From JAJZQZ01 sp963790415 (GTDB lineage: Bacteria; Actinomycetota; Thermoleophilia; RBG-16-64-13): a stretch of 64,000 nucleotides of DNA. Below the pieces are notes generated by a model. It had not been told where the DNA came from, did not search any database, and worked only from the letters and a program-made list of their open reading frames with translations. The DNA lies in the NCBI GenBank assembly GCA_963790415.1, contig CAWBOK010000001.1, positions 496,001 through 560,000 of the forward strand. Direction: 5' to 3'. Position numbers and translations under genes: made by a program. Shown here piece after piece: positions 55,480-64,000 of the stretch; positions within the stretch are counted from its first letter, which is position 1, and every line of letters starts with the position of its first letter.

Positions 55480-55573
55480 TAATACTGGGTCCAGCGACCC
55501 GTCAAGGGTCCGGCCACTTCCGGGCAACGGGCGCTGCCCCAGGCCATGGCCGCGGCCCTGGAAGCAGCTTCCC

Positions 55574-56889
55574 CTAGCCGCCTGGACTCTCTCCCACGTC
55601 GCCCAACGTCAGCCCCGCCTCGTCGGCGCTCGCCTGGCGTCGCCGGCGCGGCATGCGCGTCGGCGCAGCCTCGGTCGCGCTGGGGTGAGCTTCCGTGTGG
55701 GCCGCATACCAGCGGTGATACGCGGCCACCAGCGGCACCGACGTGATCCCGTGGAGGAACACACTGAGGCCGACGGTCACGACGACGGTGGCGAGCAACG
55801 TCTGCACTTCTGGAACGCTGCGCTCGAGTGCCAGCAGGCCGAACACGACCGAGGCGAGCCCGCGCGGCCCGAACCATCCGATGAAGGCCACGGTGGGCAC
55901 GCGTGCGTCGGTACGGGCCAGAGGAGATCGCCACCGGCACCATGCGCACCACGGTCAGGCTCAGGACGGCGTAGAGGACGACGCGCCAGGTGATGTACGG
56001 GAGCGAGTGGCTGAGGGCGAGCGCACCGAATCCGATCCAGGTCACGGCCGCAAGCAGGCCGCCGGCCTCCTCGGTGAAGTAGGTCACGCGGAGTCCGTGC
56101 TCCTTCGACACGGCGCCGAAGGTCATGCCGCCGACGAACGCAGCGATGAAGCCGCTGCCGCCGAGGGAGACGGCAGCCGCGAAGGCGGTCAGCGCCACCG
56201 CCAACGTGACCATCTGGCGCCACCGGGGCCGCAGCCAGTAGCCGCTGTTCCGCGATGCGGATGAGCATTCCGCCGAAGATGCCAGCGCCCACGCCGGCGA
56301 CGATACCCCAGCCGATCTGGGTCGCGGCGTTGCTGATGACCGCCGACGGCACACTGCCGTCGAGCGTGGCCATCGAGATATCCATCGCGACGAGGAAGAA
56401 GGGCACGGCCAGGCCGTCGTTGAGACCGCTCTCCACATCCAGCGCCTGGCGCACGCGGGCAGGCACGGCCGGATCGTCGACGACCCGCTGGCCCAGCGCC
56501 GCATCGGTGGAGCAGAGCATGGTTGAAAGAAGGAATGCGCTCGCGAGGCCGATGCCGGGGAACAGGAACCAGCCGGCCCCAAAACCCATCACCATGGTGA
56601 GGGGCAGACCGACCAGCAACAATCGACCGGGCCAGCGCAGATCGCGGCGGAGCGATCCGAGGTCCAGGCGCGCCGAGTCACTGAAGAGCAGGAACACGAG
56701 GGCGAGTTCGGTGACCCGTTCGGCCACCGCGCTCTCCAGGCCGACCTCGAGCAGCCCCAGGCCGGAGGCGCCGACGACGAAGCCGACGGCCACGAAGACC
56801 ATCGCTGAGGTGATGCCGCGTCGATCGAGCGGTGCCGAGATCGAGCCGTAGACGATCAGGATCAGCCCGATGATGAGAAGCGAGGTCAC
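55574..56889 (-). pseudogene. Sodium/proton antiporter (CPA1/NhaP type), two frameshifts
   Basis: From ATG 56889 about 215 residues are in frame (MTSLLIIGLILIVYGSISAP, LLSTMLCSTDAALGQRVVDD, LDVESGLNDGLAVPFFLVAM). STDA and ESGLNDG are the ion-site motifs of CPA1 antiporters. The chain goes on in the next frame from about 56235 (MVTLAVALTAFAAAVSLGGS, FIAAFVGGMTFGAVS) and changes again near 55920 to FIGWFGPRGLASVVFGLLAL, another signature. The tail is charged. Unless the indels are errors, transport is lost. The downstream end lies 95 bases from the left direct repeats. Confidence 0.78.
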
Positions 56890-57008
56890 GCTGCCCTACC
56901 CAACATCTGAGGACCGGTGGCAACCCGGCGATTGCCTCCGGTCCTCAATTCGCGGTGCGGGGTGTCGGGGTGGCATCGGTCGGCTCGGCGGTTACTCCGG
57001 CCTGCTCG

Positions 57009-59367
57009 TTACTGCCGAGCCATGTGGGCGCGCATCTCAGCCTCGGGATCGTGAATCAGCTCACCGCTCACATCCACGGTCACCTTGCGCAGCGTAGCCG
57101 GTGAACTTGAACGGGCTCGGTGTACTCCGGCGTGACCGGAGAACCGGGGTTCGCACCGCAGGTGAGGGCGCCCGGGTTGATCAGGAACGGGGTGGTGTGG
57201 GGAGCTTCCGCGTTCGCCACGAGCGCGCCGTCGACGTAGAGCTGCAGTCGGCCGGGCGTTCCCTTGCCGTGCGGCAAGTCCGGCTGTCCCGTCGGCTCGA
57301 ACTCGAAGCGCAGTTCGTGCGCGCCCGCCGGCAGCACGTCGGGTGAGGAGACGCCGAACAGGCCCCGACCGACGTAGTTGTGCACGTAGTGGAGCTTCCC
57401 GTCCTTGACGTAGAGCGAGTAGCCGCCCGCCGCCGTGCCCTGCGAGAGCAGGACGCCCTCGGCGCCCTCGGTGCGGGATCTCGACCGAGGCGGTGATGCT
57501 GTGGGGCCGGTTGAGGACCCGGGGTGCGGCGAAGAACGGCACCGACTGCGTTCCCGGCATATAGATGTAGTTGTCGCGAGGGACGGCCACCAGCGGCTTC
57601 TCCACCGCCACGCGCGCGACACCGCTGCCGTCCACCGGCATGACGTCGTACTTGCCCGCCTCCACGTACCAGGTCGCGATCATGGCGATGAGCTTGTCCC
57701 GGTGCTCGGCCGCCACGTTGCGGCTCTCGGCGAAGTCCTCGTCGACGTGGTAGAGCTCCCACCCCTGCGCGTCGAGCTCCGAGAGCTTCTCGGACGAGAT
57801 GGGCTGCCCGAAGCCCACGCCGGCTTCGGTGAACGAGGGCCCCGGCCAAGGGCAGACCGCCCGCCAGCCGTCGTGGTAGATGGCGCGGTGGCCCAGCATC
57901 TCGAAGTACTGGGTGTGGTGCTTGGTGGGAGCGCGCGGCGTCGTCGAAGGTGTGGGCGAAGCTCACGCCCTGGAGGGGCGACTGGGTGACGCCCCGGATG
58001 GTGGCCGGGGGCGTGAGGTGGAGCAGGTCGAGCACGGTGGGCACCATGTCGATGATGTGGGCGTACTGGGTGCGCACCTCGCCTTTGGCCTGGATGCCGG
58101 CGGGCCAGGAGACGATGAAGGGGTCGCAGGCGCCGCCGCGGTAGGTCTCGCGCTTCCAGCGACGGAAGGGCGTGTTGCCCGCGAACGTCCAGCCCCAGGG
58201 GTAGTGGTTGAAGTGATCGGGGCCGCCGATCTCGTCGATGACCCGGAGGCTCTCCTCCAGCGGTTCCTGGGCGTTGTTGAAGAACTGGGCCTCGTTGGTG
58301 GTGCCGGTGGGGCCGCCCTCGGCGCTCGCGCCGTTGTCCGAGATCACCATGACGATGGTGTTGTCCAGTTCGCCCTGGGCGCGCAGGAAGTCGAGCAAGT
58401 CGTCCCAGGTGGTGGTCGGTATGGCTGAGGAAGCCGGCGAAGACCTCCATCATGCGGCTGTAGAGCCGACGCGCCTCGGGAGAGTAGCGCAGCCCCACTC
58501 GGGGACGTCGGGGTCGTGGCGGGAGAGCTCGGTGCCGGGCGGGACGATGCCCAGCTCCTTCTGCCGGGCGAAGGTCTTCTCACGGTAGGCGTCCCAGCCG
58601 TCGTCGAACCGGCCCGCGTACTTGTCGGCCCACTCCTTGGGCGCGTGGTGGGGCGCGTGGGTGGCCCCGAAGCAGAGGTGCAGGTAGAAGGGCTTGTCGG
58701 GGTCGATCTGCTTCGCGTCGGTGATGAACTCGATCGACTTGTCGATCAGGTCCTCGGTCAGGTGGTAGCCCTCTTCAGGCCGAGCAGGCGGTTCCACTTG
58801 GTGGTTGTCGTACACGAGGTCCGGATACCACTGGCTCGTGTCGCCGCCCAGGAAGCCGTAGAAGCGCTCGAAGCCACGCGCGAGCGGCCAGCGGTCGTAC
58901 GGTCCCGCCGCGGTCTCCTGGTTGCTCGGGGTCAGGTGCCACTTGCCCACCATGTAGGTGTTGTAGCCTTGCTCCAGGAGCATCTCGGAGAGGAAGCCGT
59001 TCTCGAACGGGATCACCCCGTTGTAGCCCGGATAGCCCGTCGCGAACTCGGTGATGCAGGCCATCGCGTTGCTGTGATGGTTGCGCCCCGTGACGATGCA
59101 GGCCCGGCTGGGCGAGCAGAGCGCCGTGGTGTGCATGTTGTTGTAGCGCAGGCCGTCAGCGGCCAGAGCGTCGAAGTTGGGCGTCTGTATCGGGCTCCCG
59201 TAGCAGCCCAGATTACCGAACCCGGTGTCGTCCAGGACGACGAACAGCACATTGGGCGCGCCCTTCTTGACACGCACCGGCGCCGGCCACGCGGGGCTCG
59301 ACTCGTCGGTGGTTCGTCCAATCACACCGGGGAACGCTTCGCCTGCCTTGTACTCGACGATCGCCAT
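57009..59367 (-). pseudogene. Arylsulfatase (type I sulfatase), about five frameshifts
   Basis: The start is complete: PNVLFVVLDDTGFGNLGCYG (metal-binding Asp pair), then TTALCSPSRACIVTGRNHHS, the CxPSR motif whose Cys becomes formylglycine. VGKWHLTPSNQ and FGATHAPHHAP follow. The chain changes frame near 58495, 58420, 57935, 57475 and 57110, and each piece is a recognisable part of the same approximately 780-residue family: VISDNGASAEGG, NHYPWGWTFAGNTPFRRWKR, GWELYHVDEDFAESRNVAAE and KVTVDVSGELIHDPEAEMRA at the end. The enzyme would hydrolyse sulfate esters. No sulfatase-maturing enzyme is in the window. Confidence 0.8.
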
Positions 59368-59652
59368 CGGTCCCTCCTATGGACTGTGGGGCTGTGCGCT
59401 TCTTCTTGTGGGTTGGCAAGCCATCTTCCCGGACTCTTCCATTGCCACACCCAGCGGGCGACGGTCGTCGGCCGCAGGCGGTGAGACCAGCCTGCCCGAC
59501 AATCTCCTACCTCCTCGCTCCGGATGAAGCGCGAGCGATTGGATCTTCGGCGCCTTCGGTACACTCGCACGCAGCGGGGCACCCCAGATGGAGGGCGTGA
59601 CGAGCCAGTCGCCCGGGCCTCCCCTACTCGAGACCGTGAGAAGGAGCGCAAG

Positions 59653-60867
59653 ATGCCGAGACCCGAAGCAGGCGATCTCACGGCCTCGTCACCGGTGCAG
59701 CCCTCTGGTCGCCGTCTCGGACGCGCGCTCCGGCGCCGGCGCCGGCTCCGCGCCGGCGTGGCCCAGCTCATCTACGTCCTTGCTGGCATCGCCCTCGGCG
59801 TCCTCCTGCCGCACATCTCCTTCTTCTTCACGGTGGCGGGGCTCCAAGCGACGGAGATGCTGGCCGCCCTCGGTGCCGGGCTCCTCGCCGTCATGAGCAT
59901 CGCCTATTCTCTGCTCTTCTTAGTTGTTCAGTTCGGCCCCACCACGTTCGGTCACCGCCTGAACCTGTTCCAGGGCTCGCCTTTCGTGTGGAACGTCTTC
60001 GGCTTCTTCACGGGAACCATCCTGTTCGCGTTCACGGCGGTGTTCAGCGTCGGCGACGCGGCCAAGACCTCGGGGCTCGTGCCCATCGTCGCGATCATCC
60101 TGCTGCTCGCGGCGATCGCCTTGTTCCGCCTTCTCATGACGCGCGCCCTCGCCGCGATCCGTCTGTCTTCGATCCTCGTGCAGGTGAGCGAACAGGGGCA
60201 GGGTGTCATCCAGGGCGTGTACCCCGATGAAGTGGGGACTGCGACCGGGGCTGGTCGGGTCGGGGTGCCAGCCGGTCCCTTCCAGGAGGTCCGCTGGCCG
60301 GGCCGAGCCGCGGTTCTCCAGATGATCGAGGTGGCCTCCCTCGTCACCCGGGTGACCGCGCTGGAGGGGGCGGTCGTCTTTCACGTCGCGGTCGGCGACG
60401 TGCTCCAGGAACGGGACGTCGTCGCCCGGGTCTGCGGGGGCGACCCCGGTGCCGTGGCCCACGCCGTCCTCACGTCGCTGCAGACCGGCCAGGAGCGTAC
60501 GTTCGACCAAGACCCCGGCTTCGCCTTTCGCGTGCTCTGCGACGTAGGACTGCGGGCTCTCTCGCCTGCCATCAACGACCCGATCACGGCGGTGCAGTGC
60601 ATCGACGCTATCGAGGGCCTGTTGCGGACGCTGGCCTTCCGCGACCTGGACGTGGGCGAGGTCGGGGATGAAGGCGAGCTGCGCGTGGCGTTCGTCCTAC
60701 CCACCTGGGAGGATTACCTCGCTCTCGCGATGGACGAATTGATCGAGGCCGCGAATGCGGCGACGGTTCACCGCCGGCTTGAGAAACTACTGCGCGATCT
60801 CGTCGACCTGGTGCCAGAAGTGCGTCGACCGCCCCTCCTGGCCCGCCTGAGTGCCGGGCGCTTCTAG
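59653..60867 (+). CDS. DUF2254 membrane protein
   Basis: 404 residues from ATG 59653, after AAGGAGCG. Four helices lie in the first half (LIYVLAGIALGVLLPHISFF, LAALGAGLLAVMSIAYSLLF, VWNVFGFFTGTILFAFTAVF, GLVPIVAIILLLAAIALFRL). The cytosolic half contains the typical DUF2254 segment CDVGLRALSPAINDPITAVQ, CIDAIEGLL. Function unknown. It is the only large gene of the tRNA-Lys island with an unbroken frame, and it points away from the sulfatase. Confidence 0.88.
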   Translation: MPRPEAGDLTASSPVQPSGRRLGRALRRRRRLRAGVAQLIYVLAGIALGVLLPHISFFFTVAGLQATEMLAALGAGLLAVMSIAYSLLFLVVQFGPTTFGHRLNLFQGSPFVWNVFGFFTGTILFAFTAVFSVGDAAKTSGLVPIVAIILLLAAIALFRLLMTRALAAIRLSSILVQVSEQGQGVIQGVYPDEVGTATGAGRVGVPAGPFQEVRWPGRAAVLQMIEVASLVTRVTALEGAVVFHVAVGDVLQERDVVARVCGGDPGAVAHAVLTSLQTGQERTFDQDPGFAFRVLCDVGLRALSPAINDPITAVQCIDAIEGLLRTLAFRDLDVGEVGDEGELRVAFVLPTWEDYLALAMDELIEAANAATVHRRLEKLLRDLVDLVPEVRRPPLLARLSAGRF

Positions 60868-61614
60868 GGCTTCGTGTTCGTAGTCGTGCGCAGACACAAA
60901 GAGGCTCGATTCGACGGCAAGCGCGGACTGGTACGGGACGGGAACCACCTGGGGGTGGACCGCTTCGGCTAGCCACCCTTCGACGTTCCGTTGGCGGCGT
61001 CGACCAACACGGCGAGGGAGCACGGGGGTGATCTCGACCCGACGCTCTCAACGCGCACAATACGCGAGCCGGTGGATGTTTGGAATGGTCGTCAATTTAC
61101 CGACCCGAAGCCAGAGCAATCCCTGGTAAGAAGGGCTTCCGGTAGGCCGTATCGGACTCGACAATGACCATCAGACTATGTGTTACTGCGCGGTTGGCAG
61201 GAAGCCCTCTCGCCGACACAACAATGAACGAGTCCTTGCCACCGAGGAGCCGGCCGTTCCGGTCCGCGACGCCGGTGGGCCGCCCTTGCTACCATCGGTG
61301 ATGGTAGTCAGTCTGGCCGTCGGCTGACCAGCGCAAACAGTGAAAGCGGCGTTTTGCAGGTCGTTCCGGTAAACCGTGGTGGAATCGGACCAACAACCAT
61401 CAGATCAAGAGTCCGTTGACTTAACCGCGGTGCGCGCTCCGCAAGAGTGAGGACGTAGCGGTTCTTGCCATCCGACTGGCCGCCGTTCGCGCACTCGTGA
61501 GCACCGCGCCAGCACGGATTTTGGCGCCCACCAAAGCCTGGTGGTCGTCAAAATGGTCGTCAGATTTCGCCCCTACACAGAGAGACATAGCGAGAAAGTG
61601 GTCGTATGCAGGTA
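60868..61614. other. Non-coding right end of the island
   Basis: No gene. Two loosely similar blocks (around 61140-61200 and 61365-61425, both with a CCATCAGA word) and a hairpin CTACCATC-GGT-GATGGTAG (61289-61307). On the minus strand the blocks read as weak Ser/Leu/Val-rich repeats, perhaps remains of a secreted repeat protein. No integrase motifs found. Confidence 0.4.
61543..61565. repeat. Pair of TGGTCGTCA words near the right end
   Basis: GGTCGTCAAAATGGTCGTCA, then GA; matches 55457-55479. A single further copy lies at 61086-61094. Confidence 0.75.
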
Positions 61615-61621
61615 TTTCAGG

Positions 61622-61694
61622 TGAGCCGTGCTGGGCTCGAACCAGCGACCATCGGATTAAAAGTCCGGTGCTCTACCAACTGAGCTAACGGCCC
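61622..61694 (-). tRNA. tRNA-Lys (TTT)
   Basis: Complete cloverleaf: acceptor GGGCCGT with ACGGCTC, D arm AGCTCAGTTGGTAGAGCA, anticodon loop CTTTTAA (TTT), T loop GGTTCGAGCCC. CCA not encoded. Its 3' half is duplicated at 55300 and, degenerate, at 49457. Confidence 0.96.
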
Positions 61695-61889
61695 ACAGTG
61701 GGGGATTGATTGTAACGGCAGTACCTCCGGGTGTCAACGCGCGCGACGGGCGGCCCGAGACTCCAGGCCGACGGGCAATCGGGCGTTACGTCGAACGCTT
61801 TCCACTGGGATCGAGCACGGTTTTGGTACTATGGAAGGCGACATCACAAAGGGAAGCTGTGCGGATGGGTCCTCCAGAAGCGTGGGTGT

Positions 61890-62402
61890 ATGATGAACTT
61901 CTACTGGCGCCAAACAATCGTGGGCCTTCTACGCCATGCCGGCGACGAGCTACCGTCTCTCGCCTGGCGTTGCGCCCGTGCTTCCAGAGAACTCGACCAT
62001 ACTCTCACCTCGCCTTGGCTGGAGGAGGCCTTCGCGCTCTTCCAGCGGGCCGCGACACTCTCGCACGACCCCGTGTTCGTCACCGGCGCCTACTACACCA
62101 TGCGCGCACTCGACGAGGTGCAGCGGTGGGAGGATCAGGCAGGGGGTCCAGTAGAGCTGGTCTTCACCTCGTCGGGCGAGAAGTACGTCCTTCCTCGCGA
62201 TTCCAGCGTCCATCCAGGAGAGGGATCGTCAGCGATCGATGAAGTCCACGCCGCCCCCGATTCCCTCCCCGAAGACGATCAGCCGACCCACGACGCGCAA
62301 CAGGGCATCGTCGAGCTGTTCGACCGCATACGCAACGGGGCGACACTCGAGGAGGCCCTCGCCCTCTTTCCTCTGGTCGGCGACGAACACAGCCCCGACT
62401 GA
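61890..62402 (+). CDS. Hypothetical acidic protein
   Basis: 170 residues from ATG 61890; an upstream GTG at 61731 in frame is possible. The first 85 residues are helical (TIVGLLRHAGDELPSLAWRC, WLEEAFALFQRAATLSHDPV); the remainder is acidic, ending LFDRIRNGATLEEALALFPL. No family recognised. It precedes a His-rich gene by 25 bases and probably forms an operon with it. Confidence 0.55.
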   Translation: MMNFYWRQTIVGLLRHAGDELPSLAWRCARASRELDHTLTSPWLEEAFALFQRAATLSHDPVFVTGAYYTMRALDEVQRWEDQAGGPVELVFTSSGEKYVLPRDSSVHPGEGSSAIDEVHAAPDSLPEDDQPTHDAQQGIVELFDRIRNGATLEEALALFPLVGDEHSPD

Positions 62403-62427
62403 TCATCGACGAAAGGACCCACGTTCC

Positions 62428-62763
62428 ATGGCCCACGACGACCACACCGCACAGAGTCACGATCACGTGCTCGACGCCCATGGGCACGAGCACGATCACG
62501 CGCACAGGCCTGCGGCTGCGGCCACGCCGACCGGCGTCCCCCTGCCCGATCTCGCGAAGGTGGCGATCCTCGTCAACAACTGGATCGACCACAACGAGGG
62601 CCACCGCCGAACGTACCTCGAGTGGCGAGACAGGCTCGCCGAGGCCGGAGTGCCTGCCACCGTGGCGGCCCTCTCCCGCATTGCCGACCTCACCGATGAG
62701 GCGACTGCAGAGCTTCGGGTCGCCGCTGCCGAACTCGAGAAGAGCCGGCCCGCGCCGAGCTAG
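62428..62763 (+). CDS. Small protein with a His-rich metal-binding head
   Basis: 111 residues from ATG 62428, with AAAGGA upstream. Eleven His residues lie in the first 27 positions (MAHDDHTAQSHDHVLDAHGH, EHDHAHR), a likely nickel, cobalt or zinc chelator. The rest is two or three helices (VAILVNNWIDHNEGHRRTYL, ADLTDEATAELRVAAAELEK). A storage or chaperone role is plausible. Known metal genes are not adjacent; the metal ATPase is 13 kb away. Confidence 0.6.
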   Translation: MAHDDHTAQSHDHVLDAHGHEHDHAHRPAAAATPTGVPLPDLAKVAILVNNWIDHNEGHRRTYLEWRDRLAEAGVPATVAALSRIADLTDEATAELRVAAAELEKSRPAPS

Positions 62764-62767
62764 CAGA

Positions 62768-62888
62768 TGGTTGTTGAAGAGTGACGGTTCGCCACCAGGG
62801 CGCGATGGGCAGGCGTGAGACGAGGACGCCGTATCGCGCCGTCCAGTGCGTTCTGGGGGCCAAGGCTTCGGTCTTCAGCAGCCTCTTA
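62768..62888. repeat. Dispersed repeat, copy E (internal deletion)
   Basis: GGTTGTTGAAGAGTGACGGT to GGTCTTCAGCAGCCTCTTA; same orientation as copy A, with about 40 bases of the centre missing. It begins a few bases after the stop at 62763. Confidence 0.85.
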
Positions 62889-63587
62889 GCTCCCCTCGAC
62901 TCTGGCCACCTTGGAGGCCAGGGACAGAAGGGCCTCCGAGACGCCGGTGTCACCCGACACGACGATCTCCACACCGTCGGGATTCTCCACGGCGACCCAC
63001 GTAGTACCCGACGCCGTCGTCGTACGCAGAGGCCCGTAGACGCCCGCCATGCCGGCGTCGGCCCACTGGATGTCTCCCGAGATCGCCCGCAGGGTTGATG
63101 TCGAGACGGATGCGGTGGGCTCCGTCGGTGAACAGAACGGCGTATCCCGCCGTCCGCGGGCCCGGACCGACTGCCAGCAAGTTGCCACACCGTGGGATTG
63201 CCCTTCCCGTCTGGATCCTCCGCCGGCGATGGACGCCACGTCATAGCCGGGTGGCAGCACGAGCGGCAGGTAGACGGGGACCCCACTCTCGCCGAGGAGT
63301 CCACGGATCTCAGCGCTCAGGTCGTTCAATGAGGTGGGCCGAAGTCCGAGGGTCGTCTCCGCCCCGGACACGTCGACTACGAAGGTGGTCGAAGTGACCC
63401 CTCCGATCGGCGCCTGGGCGAGCGTGGTGACTGTCGTGACGGTCTCCGGCGCAGTATCGCCCGCCGGGCCGCCCGCAGTATCGCCGCCGACGGCTCCTGT
63501 GCCGCACCCGCTAAACAGGCCCAGCCACACCGCCGCCAGCCAGCTCACGGCGCCAAGGTACACCCACGTGTTCCGTGCTGCCGACAT
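62886..63587 (-). CDS. Putative lipoprotein, internal frameshifts
   Basis: 233 codons stay open from ATG 63587. The signal segment VYLGAVSWLAAVWLGLFSGC has a lipobox Cys. The ends read as one domain (GLLGESGVPVYLPLVLPPGY and VEIVVSGDTGVSEALLSLAS). The centre is more sensible in the other frames (VWQLA, VGPGPRTAGYAVLFTDGAHR, IRLDINPAGDLG), so compensating indels near 63200, 63180 and 63090 are likely. Function unknown, resembling a sigma-factor-associated DUF4367 or copper-type surface protein only loosely. Confidence 0.6.
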   Translation of the reverse strand: MSAARNTWVYLGAVSWLAAVWLGLFSGCGTGAVGGDTAGGPAGDTAPETVTTVTTLAQAPIGGVTSTTFVVDVSGAETTLGLRPTSLNDLSAEIRGLLGESGVPVYLPLVLPPGYDVASIAGGGSRREGQSHGVATCWQSVRARGRRDTPFCSPTEPTASVSTSTLRAISGDIQWADAGMAGVYGPLRTTTASGTTWVAVENPDGVEIVVSGDTGVSEALLSLASKVARVEGS

Positions 63588-63757
63588 GCCTCACGCCTCC
63601 CTCCGCCATATGCCCCAGCCCGGCCCCCGCCGGGAGACCGTGGGCAACACTCTAGAGGGCGCGTCGACCGTCGCCTATGGGACCTTGGTCGTATGGGGGC
63701 GGACGCGTATCCACAGGCTCGACCGCGTCTCCACAGCCATGCCCTTCGAGCCCTGAC

Positions 63758-63787
63758 CGCGAAGCGTCAATCTTCAACAGCCTTCTA
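63758..63787. repeat. Terminal fragment of the dispersed repeat
   Basis: GCGAAGCGTCAATCTTCAAC plus AGCCTTCTAG, one end only, touching the stop of purH. Confidence 0.65.
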
Positions 63788-64000
63788 GTGCCTGAAGTGC
63801 CGACGACCGGTCACCACCATGGCCATCCCCCGCTCCTCGGCGAACCGAGTGACTTCGTCGTCCCGCTTCGAGCCACCGGGGTGTATCACGCAGGTCGCGC
63901 CTGCGTCCGCCGCCACCTCGAGGGCGTCGGTGAAGGGGAAGAAGGCGTCGGAGGCCACAGCCGTCCCGGCCAACGGATGGAGCGCCTTCTGCACGGCGAT
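63785..64000 (-). CDS. purH: Bifunctional AICAR formyltransferase/IMP cyclohydrolase, C-terminal end only
   Basis: The gene runs off the window. The visible 70 codons are the end of PurH: GTAVASDAFFPFTDALEVAA, AGATCVIHPGGSKRDDEVTR and the universal ending MVVTGRRHFRH. PurH does the last two steps of IMP synthesis. SDAFFPF and IHPGGSKRD belong to the AICAR transformylase active site. The stop codon lies in the edge of a repeat fragment. Confidence 0.95.
   Translation of the reverse strand: MAVQKALHPLAGTAVASDAFFPFTDALEVAADAGATCVIHPGGSKRDDEVTRFAEERGMAMVVTGRRHFRH

Larger units (their letters stand above)
55191..55573. other. Junction region at the left end of the tRNA-Lys island
   Basis: Contains the 51-base tRNA-Lys copy and the direct repeats described separately; no gene seen. 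Confidence 0.6.
55300..61665. mobile_element. Putative 6.3 kb island integrated at tRNA-Lys, without an integrase
   Basis: An exact 51-base direct repeat (55300-55350 and 61615-61665) covers the 3' half of tRNA-Lys up to the anticodon loop; the complete tRNA is at the right end. Just inside each end lies a pair of the 9-base word TGGTCGTCA. This is how elements using a tyrosine recombinase look (att core plus arm sites). The cargo is an antiporter, an arylsulfatase and a DUF2254 protein. No integrase is left, so it is either fixed or mobilised in trans. Confidence 0.7.

Overview
This is a high-GC bacterial chromosome segment with no phage or plasmid backbone. Gene content points to a deep-branching member of the Actinobacteriota or a similar Gram-positive-type lineage: a mycobacterial-type alpha-glucan phosphorylase, a GerW/YtfJ-like protein, camelysin/TasA-like proteins with a SipW-type signal peptidase, several lipoproteins and a small cold-shock protein. 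It respires oxygen (coxB and a coxA-coxC fusion). It probably also decodes UGA as selenocysteine, because two unrelated redoxin genes carry an in-frame TGA exactly where the catalytic cysteine belongs, each followed by a hairpin. The phylum call is inference; there is no rRNA gene in the window.

Layout. 0.2-7.2 kb: a coiled-coil protein, a SufR-like regulator, a NuoF/GltD-type flavin reductase with a DUF2284 partner, NUDIX, HIT and DUF1385 genes. 7.4-10.3 kb: a dispersed repeat and two decayed genes (MFS transporter, HD-GYP protein). 10.9-18.6 kb: lipoprotein, glgP, selenocysteine peroxiredoxin, ferredoxin-like protein, and a queF-queC-queD-queE operon for queuosine precursor synthesis. 18.8-24.9 kb: cold-shock protein, UspA, cytochrome oxidase operon and membrane proteins. 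24.9-32.8 kb: GerW-like protein, O-antigen-ligase/TPR protein, second selenoprotein, MOCOS-like PLP enzyme, and a large 7TM-PAS-GAF-GGDEF-HD-GYP protein. 32.9-35.9 kb: methyltransferase, acyl-CoA:amino acid synthase family enzyme and an ATC-hydrolase-like protein. 35.9-45.5 kb: UbiB pseudogene, PadR, CorA, a scrambled DUF2252/potassium-channel locus, a membrane protein, UspA, TetR, antitoxin remnants and a rhodanese lipoprotein. 45.9-49.4 kb: tRNA-Phe, ArsR plus a P1B-type metal ATPase, and tRNA-Asp, tRNA-Val and tRNA-Glu. 49.5-61.7 kb: accessory DNA bounded by partial copies of tRNA-Lys, holding a radical SAM gene, a TasA/SipW/Ig-repeat operon, a sodium/proton antiporter, an arylsulfatase and a DUF2254 protein. 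61.9-64 kb: small hypothetical genes and the 3' end of purH.

Two overall patterns stand out. A roughly 160 bp repeat with terminal inverted repeats of about 13 bp (AGGCTGTTGAAAA) occurs at least eight times, whole or in part, mostly next to gene ends. Frameshifts are very uneven: 10.9-34.6 kb is almost clean (850, 831, 914 and 699 codon genes intact), while 7.6-10.3 kb and 34.8-63 kb have many single-base indels. This is either real decay of accessory DNA or locally poor consensus sequence. The two selenocysteine candidates do not depend on this question, because both stay in one frame across the TGA.
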